This document shows, one piece after another, positions 56,992 through 64,000 of a stretch of DNA of 64,000 nt; within the stretch, counting starts at the first letter, position 1, and the number at the start of each line of letters is the position of its first letter. The stretch covers positions 496,001 through 560,000 of the forward strand of contig JAGFBZ010000722.1 of the NCBI GenBank assembly GCA_018398805.1, given 5' to 3'. The DNA comes from Hirundichthys speculiger (lineage: Eukaryota > Chordata > Actinopteri > Beloniformes > Exocoetidae). A program made the translations under genes and the position numbers. Below the pieces are notes generated by a model. That model did not search any database, was not told the origin of the DNA, and was given only the letters and a program-made list of their open reading frames with translations.

Positions 56992-59900
56992 TCATTTCGC
57001 CCAAGTTACACCTCCGTTACTGCCTCCAATGACCCGCGTCACCCGCGTAATAAAACGTTACCCGGTTCTGCATCTGTGCCCTTCACACAGCCACAGGTCG
57101 GAAAAAACTGGAGCAGAGAAACTGTCAGTAAAATACTTCGGTGAACCTTTTCATGACCAAATCTCAGATCAAATCATGCTGAAACAGCTTATCGGGCAGC
57201 TTGAATGCATGTGTATATACTGTGTATGTATACACATGTTATACATTTAAACAGTGAAACTGGACGGTATGTATCATGTTACAGAAACCATGAAGGCAAA
57301 ATAGGATATACTTGTTTAGTTTGTCCTGATCTAACAGCAAGTCCATGAACTGACCAGCCACACCCCTTCACTCTTCCTCGTAAAAAGAATCTTGTATCGG
57401 TCCCATTCACAACCAATTCCCCCGATAACAAAACACACCAAATCAGTTGCAACAGGGTGGGTTTTATGCATCACTCATACAGGAGCGTCCAACAGCCACA
57501 ATTCAGAAGAACCAAGAGGGCTGCAGTCGCTTTTCTAGTCTGATTGATTGCAATCCGACCCAGCCACATCCAAGAAGTGTGTGAAATACACACAGGTATG
57601 TAAATGAGTATATTTATTCATTCATATGCTGTATTTTAATCGTGTGCAGGGTCACAGTCAGACTGAGCCGCCCAGCTGCCACTGCTGTCTGCTCATGACT
57701 CACTAAAACGTTCAAAACCAGTCACAAGAACACATATCTGCTAACACTGCAACCGCGTTAAACAGCTTCTTAGTCTAAATTACCTCTAGAGACCTCCGTC
57801 CATGTTGTCTTCCCTCCATCAGACAAAATGATCACAAGCCTGTCTCACCGCAGGTTCAGTGAGACGTTTCCATTCAGGCTCCACTGGTGATGGACACTTT
57901 CAGTCCCCGTACTGTCCCCCTATCATACCCTGCTCATCGTGTCTGTTTTAGTAGGTTTTTTTTTTTTTTTTTTTTGACAGACAATTGTGGACGTTCCACA
58001 GAGAGAAATGAACTCTGCTGTCACTGCGGGCTGTACACCCGAGGAGAGCTTTCAGCTGTGTGTGTGTTTACAGTGGAAACTTCTTCTGAGCTTCTTGTAA
58101 GCAGCATGACTTTGACTTCCAACTGCTCCACGTCTGTCGTACTTCGTGACCGCTCAGGGTCAGATTTGCATTTTTCCTGCGTCACCATGTTTGCGCATCT
58201 GAATGTCAACGTGTCATCATCGTGACTCTATGAACTTTCACACATTTCTATAAACTAAGAGAACTGAGTAGCTGATGCTCTTTGCAGCTTTTCCAGCTCC
58301 AGTACATTTTGTCACCACCGGTCTGTGGGAGTCCACAGGGCTCCATCTGAGGCTCACTGCCATTTTTTCTTTTGCAAATTAATTAAAAAAGCAAAAAAAA
58401 AAAAAAAAAGAGGAATACATGTGGAACGTACCCTACAGCAGTCCCTGCTGACGACACAATGGTTCAGTCACGCCGTAGCAGGTGATAGAGACAAGTCTGA
58501 TGAACATTTTCCACGAAGAGCTGTTCAAAAAGCTGATACCACGGAAATACAGTACAGCCCGTCCCTTTCTCAAATCTGTCTTCACAGTTACAGCTCTGCT
58601 CATGGCAGATGGTTTGAGTGGGTGGAGTCGGTCACCAACCTTTACGCTTCCTCGTCTAAGGACTGTGCCTTTTTTGAGATCTGTCATCCATCGTTGCAAC
58701 GTTCGTCAGTGCGGTGAATTCAGGTGTGAAGCTACGTGAAGAGAAAGATCCTGCAAATCTGACCGGCTCATAAAATGACATAGGTTATACGGTTGTCTTA
58801 TGTCAGACGTTTTGAGTCGGACATCACTTCAGACTCCCAAATATTTGCTTTCATTGACATTTTTTTTTAATTTAATGCCATCTTTAAAAAATTGTGGTAA
58901 AGGCGTACCTACTTATTTCTCTGTTATTATTATTATTTTATTATTTTAAAAGAAGAGTTAGGTAAAACTGATCATTTCTGACACAACTTTAACCTTTCAA
59001 CAAACCAAAAAGAGCTAAACTGAGCGCGCTACACATGAAACAGACGAGTTCAGAGTTCCTGCTCAATGAGAGCATTTTAGGTCCAGAACCCGCGGAAAAT
59101 ATTTCAGCTTATGGTAAATAAAAACTAACATCATTGAAGGCTGAGGACGAAAGTGAACTGACCAAAGATAAAGTGCAGGAACACTTCAGATGGTAATATA
59201 TTCTCAGAGGTTGAAGTGGATGGGGACATGAGTAACTTTAAGGCCCGTAGCCCTTCATATCTACCCTTAAAAGGACTGCTGCTGGTCCGTTGTAAAGACC
59301 AGATAAGACGCACACTTGTACACTTCTGAAATCATAAACTATTTCTGCTTCATGTCCTTGACTATATTCATCTGTTAGCCCCTGCTATCACAACTCACTG
59401 TTCTTCTTCTTCTTCTTTTTTTTAATAAATAAATCTTTTCTGTGAACCTTCTTCGCATCTCCTCTGTTTTCCCAGACTGCAGTGTGACGAGGCTGCTAGT
59501 CAGCCGGTGTTCGTCCGTCGAGGCTGCAGGGGTAAAAAGAGACGGAGTCAGTGATCTGCTGCAGGCGAGCCTCACGCGAGGCTTTCTGTCCTCACAAATA
59601 CCACCGGTATTTACGGGCAGACCGGGTGTCAGGACAACCGGGCGATTGTGTGTAAACCGCAGAGGAGAACGAAAAGGCCGAGCGGCACACAGCGACTGCA
59701 GCGGCGTGTTCAGCCGCTTGTCACGTTTCGGTTCAGTGCTTATGAAACCGCGTGAGGTTGAATAATCTGTGAGCTCGATCCGCTGACTGAACACACAGTG
59801 CGTGGAGCTTCGAGAGGCGTTCACGTTTAACACCAGAAATGAAACTTTCATGAACCGAAGACATGACCGTCTTCTCTAACGTCTGCGTTCAGCTGCGAGG

Positions 59901-61064
59901 AAGACACCAGAGCTCGGCTTGACCAAATATCAGAGAGGAAGGCAACAGGAAGTCTTGTCTCAGTGGATTGATTTTACTGGTTTCAGGCTTTTTGTTCCCT
60001 TTTGTGGTTTCTATGTAACTGCACATCTGCTATATCTCACGCCTTGCCAGGAAAAAAAAAAAACTACGAAGTTGATATTCTTTCCAAAGAAGTTGCTAAT
60101 CTGGTGGGAAATAACAAGGCAACTCATTTGAGCCACGGTGGTAAATCACATATTTAACCAGCCGCCCACAGCATGAATAACCGTCTGAGCTGGTCTTCAG
60201 CATGCGGTGATGGCAGCACACACTGGACGGGGGTGAAGAGGAAGGCGACGCTCACATTGCTGTGGTTGAGGCCAGCCGCTCCTAAATTTGGAGTTCTGAC
60301 CTTTACGGTTAAATTGTGTCGCAGCGGCGCTGAGTGAGTGAGCTGGCGTGAACGTCGGTGACTTCATCCTGTCCTTCCCCACTTTACAAAGACAAGCGCT
60401 GCAGCGTGAGAACAGGGAGGTCATGACGAATTTAACCGAACCCACAGAAACAATCCCCAACTGTCAGGTTACAGAACAACCGCTGAATAACATTCGCAGG
60501 GAAAGTGTGACCAGTGTTTGTCCTGAATGATGAATCCCTTTGTGAGTAAAGACACTTAATGCTTTGACTTTCATGGCAAACATGAAATACTTCCTGCTCG
60601 CTCTACGAACTCTGAACACCTGGACGCAGACACCCTGCAGCTGGTTCACACAACAGCCATCTGACTTTTGAGTGCCATCCAGTGGGCTAAACCCTCAGAG
60701 TGTTGATGACCAGCCACTGGCTGAAAACAATTTCCATTCTGGTTGAATGGGTCGCCCTCTCATTTCCATTAGATCCCAGAGCGGGGTACTAATTGACCAG
60801 ATTGGCAGCTGCTTCTGGTGATGTCGGCTTTTTAGTCAAATCATGCTCTAACAGCCAAATGGATTAGAAAATGATAAAAAAACGTATTTTTTCTTCTGTT
60901 ATTGTTTTCCCAGCAAGCCAGCTCCTGTTCTGCACGGAGCTGTGGAGAGGATGTGATTCATGCAAACAGAAAGGCCTCAGTGTGCATCAGATAAACTGTG
61001 CGCTAAACTCACAAACAGGCTCTAAAAGCAGCTGTCCAGCAGCAGAAACCAAGCAGCTGGCATT
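56992..61064. other. No gene recognised
   Basis: Contains homopolymer runs (T at 57958, A at 58394) and a moderately GC-rich patch at 59470-59760 without a convincing exon. Confidence 0.6.
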
Positions 61065-61500
61065 TTTATTACCTCCGCCAAGGAGGTTATGTTTTTGCCG
61101 GCGTTTATCTGTCCGTGTGTTTGTCTGTGCTCAAGATAACTCAAAAAGTTATGGATGGACTTTGATTAAATTTTCAGAAGTTGTCAGAAATGTGAAAAAG
61201 AAGAACTGATTTCATTTTGGGTGTGATCCGGAAGAAATCCTGGATTCTGGATCACTTTCAAATTTTCAATAACATTGCAGTCTATGGGGACAAAAATGTT
61301 GTTTCTTAATATCTCAGTTAATTATTGCCCAAAACAAATTAAATCTGACTCGGGGATTGACAATGGGAACCTCTATCAAATTTCAAAGGCTGATCTGGAT
61401 CTGATCCAGAAGGTGGATTTTTTCGCAACCTGTAAATCGCTATATGGGGGAATTGTTGCACTTGGCGGATGTCTGCGCTCTCCGAGTGCTTTTCTAGTCC
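61065..61500 (+). repeat. Dispersed repeat, family B copy 2 (436 bp)
   Basis: Starts TTATTACCTCCGCCAAGGAG; ACCTCC-GCCAA-GGAGGT can fold as a hairpin at its 5' end. It ends CTCTCCGAGTGCTTTTCTAG. I know this type as widespread in fish genomes but cannot place it in a class. Confidence 0.88.
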
Positions 61501-62150
61501 TATATAGACGGCGCTCTTTTTACAGTTTTTTGCAAACCCTTGTGGCGCTATGCATGCGACACTATTAACATCTTCAAGGACAGGATATGGTGGATTTGAA
61601 AGAGAGAGTGAGACAAAGCTGTAAGACTAGCTTTTCATGTGACCTCGTTTGTCTGGACTCTGAGACTCGTCACGTTACAGCCCGGTTCTGGAGGATGGAT
61701 CAAACCAGATGGATGGGATTACAATTTGCCACTTGGCAGTTTTCGAATAGGTAAAATAAAAAGAAGAAGAAGCAAAGTAGCAGGGCAAGATGAAACAATG
61801 AGAGGTGCTAAATCACAGAAAAGAAAGGTTTGAGGAAACCACAAAAACTAGATGAAATTTCCCCCCAATAAACTAAAACCATGAGCAGCAGCACCTCTGC
61901 TCAAAGTCAGCTGACAGGGATGATGGGTTTGTGTCAAGGTAAACTAAGACTGTCCCAAACGAGAACCTTGACTCAGCACAAGCCAAAGCAACAAGCCTGA
62001 GACTGACAAGTGTCTTGGCCATTAGCAACTCTCTCCAAACCAGCCGTGAGAGGAATAAATTACGGTAACTGTCAGTAAATCTGATGGAAATATCCCATCA
62101 TTTAGGCACCTACATTCTCACCTAAATGCAGGGGAGTGTGATGTCACGGT

Positions 62151-62326
62151 CTGGGGCGCCGAAAAGGGGGGGTAAAGGATACGGATTATAGGGGCCCATG
62201 ATTGACGGGGGGCCCAGAGAGGCCCCTAATGATGATCAAAAATAACATCAACAGATTTCGCCGCTGTGTTGGGGGGCCCGGTAAAGATTCTCTTCATGGG
62301 GCCCAAAATCCCTAGCAGCGCCCTTG
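62151..62326. mobile_element. 176-bp hAT-type MITE, copy 2
   Basis: Same sequence as 1807-1982 with a handful of substitutions, the same orientation and the same length. It is flanked by the perfect 8-bp duplication GTCACGGT at 62143-62150 and 62327-62334. Confidence 0.94.
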
Positions 62327-62334
62327 GTCACGGT

Positions 62335-64000
62335 TACCTGTCATCACGACAGGAGGTCTGCTGTGAAGGAGGGACTGGACCTCCTGAAGCCAGTCACTCA
62401 CCATGGCTAAAATAAATTATATTAGGAGTTTATACCACAATTCATTTATTTATTTATTGATTTATTTTTTTGAAATGGACAAAAATAAAATGAAGACGAT
62501 ATTGTTGACTCCACCTCCTGTAGCTGTTTCTGAAACTGTGGATCATGTGGTTCGTGATTTTAAATTATGTTAACTAAAATTAGAGCTGTAATAATATTAC
62601 ATTAAATTGTTTTTTTTTATTATTATTGGGACATTTGTATTGAACAAAGAGCTCCCTCCACACTGTCTTGGTTCGCACCCTCCATTTCCCTTTAAAAAGT
62701 ACACTTAGATGCAACGTGTTTTTAATCTGATTCAGCCTCATCTGATGCTGTGAAGTTATAACGGGGCTTATTTCCTTCAGATCTTAGTTGACCTATTTTC
62801 CCGCTAGTGAAATCAGAGGGGACAGTCTTACCTCACAGTAGATGAATTGTGCAGTTTAAGTCTCAGTGGCTTCGGTTATCACCAGCACAAAGTCAAAGAT
62901 ATCAGCAGAAAGTTCAGGCCGTTGCGACTCTGTCGATGCAACACATGCTAACTCAACAACCAACGGGTAAATGCTGGACGTATGGTTCAAAGATGACTTT
63001 CTTAACCACAAGGTGGGATTTTAAAATGAATATCTCATCGCATGAAATACCTCTAATGTCCACTTCTGCAGGGCGTTTTACGTGGACTCCCGACAGACAG
63101 CTTTAAAGCAAAATTACTCGTACTAGCTTAAAGCTAAACTGTCTCACTTGTTGTTCTGCTCATTTTTCCTTTGAACAAAAACGATGTTTGAAGTTGCTTT
63201 CCCTCAGCTCGCTTTATTTTCTTATCTTTCTTGTCCTTTCTGAAAACCAGATTTTTTGTTTAATGCGGGGAGACTCGCAGCGGTTTCAAAAACAGCCGCG
63301 GTGCGGCGGCTTCAGTCACTGGGCTCTGTGACGTAGCGTTGTCAGACAGACTAAAACCCTACATTTCATTTCATTTCAGGGGAAGAGAGGGGCCTGAGTC
63401 ATATTTAAAGAAGCATCGGCGTTAATGTGTCCCAGTGGATCCGCGGGTGTATCCGTGCGCTACACAATATATTAATTCATTCAAAGAATGTGCTTAAAAA
63501 TAATTTCTTAAAAGAAAGATGAAAGGCTGTTAATTTTTCTTGATTTTTCGAGGAAATTTTAGGGTAAAAAAAAATCCAGCAAACGTGCAGAAAAATACAT
63601 GAGTTGAGGAGAAGAACTCAAACTGAAGAGCTGAACATTTCTACAAAATGTACATCAGACTGCAGAAAAAGCAATTATGGTGTGTGATGGAGCAGAGCTT
63701 ATTTAAATGCCAGCAGTCACTTTCTTTCTTTTTTTTTTTTTTTACGCTTTTAGGGAGGACAGGATAATATGCCGAAGCTCCACATTTCCTCCTCAGACAC
63801 AGATTTCACCTGCTTAGCAAAAGGTCAGTTGTATTCGGCTCACGTTCAAGGATTCAGAGACCATGAACGATTGACTGGCCGTGCTGTGCTTCCAGACCAG
63901 AAGGTTTTATTAGTCTAGTTACCCAGAACTATTCGTTTTGTGAAGACAGCAGCTACCTGCGTACCGGGAACATGGTGTGTAAAAGTGCAGCGCTCACCAG
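62335..64000. other. No gene recognised
   Basis: The last bases (minus strand CTG followed by gtgagcgc) would fit a splice donor at the very edge, but there is no exon sequence to test it. Confidence 0.5.

Noticed and set aside
58325..58717. 130-codon frame
   Set aside because: Starts across an A run, no domain resemblance and no splice support.

Overview
This is vertebrate nuclear DNA, most likely from a teleost fish (probably a percomorph). It holds part of one intron-rich gene on the minus strand. The rest is a dense population of fish-type transposable elements: Tc1/mariner, many short hAT-like elements with 8-bp target duplications, tRNA-type SINEs, LINE tails and a Ty3/gypsy element. 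There are no operons, CRISPR arrays or bacterial signals.

Host gene: ten minus-strand exons between 47664 and 2978 code for the N-terminal regulatory half of a class I (calcium-regulated) diacylglycerol kinase. In gene order they are 47664-47596, 36537-36461, 16532-16382, 14258-13995, 9428-9276, 9012-8963, 8692-8618, 5785-5666, 3567-3450 and 3066-2978. All have GT/AG sites and matching phases, and together they give 388 codons without a stop. The protein runs recovering-homology (RVH) domain, Ser/Pro linker, two EF hands, first C1 zinc finger. The second C1 finger and the catalytic domain lie beyond the left edge, and the start codon probably lies in or upstream of the first exon. The C1 sequence fits DGK-gamma best, but the RVH region is also close to DGK-beta, so the paralogue is likely rather than certain. 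A GC-rich block at 49.78-50.01 kb with a perfect RFX X-box next to a perfect CRE is a candidate promoter.

Introns and flanks: 0.4-2.6 kb is a broken Tc1 transposon inside an AT microsatellite; it has a tenfold 53-bp duplication over its start codon and carries a 176-bp hAT-type MITE, also found at 62.15 kb. 4.25-5.33 kb is a hAT-like element. 7.4-8.5 kb is a MADF-domain remnant split by a LINE-like insert. 9.76-12.7 kb holds two TIR elements, 13.1-13.7 kb a SINE and a LINE tail, and 17.47-18.23 kb a 17-bp minisatellite. 21.5-24.5 kb holds two hAT elements.

24.96-31.87 kb is a full-length Ty3/gypsy retrotransposon whose two 408-bp LTRs read as identical, although gag and pol carry several frame breaks. 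33.5-34.7 kb has hAT remnants, 37-42 kb SINE and LINE fragments and microsatellites, and 42.8-44.1 kb a dead Tc1 carrying a nested MADF-bearing element. 45-47.5 kb holds a mariner remnant, a hAT-like MITE and a Tc1 MITE. 52.6-53.3 kb is a large fold-back element with a nested SINE, 54.26-55.27 kb a 5'-truncated LINE, and 55.85-56.98 kb a further hAT-like element. From 57 kb to the right edge I see little apart from two dispersed repeats.
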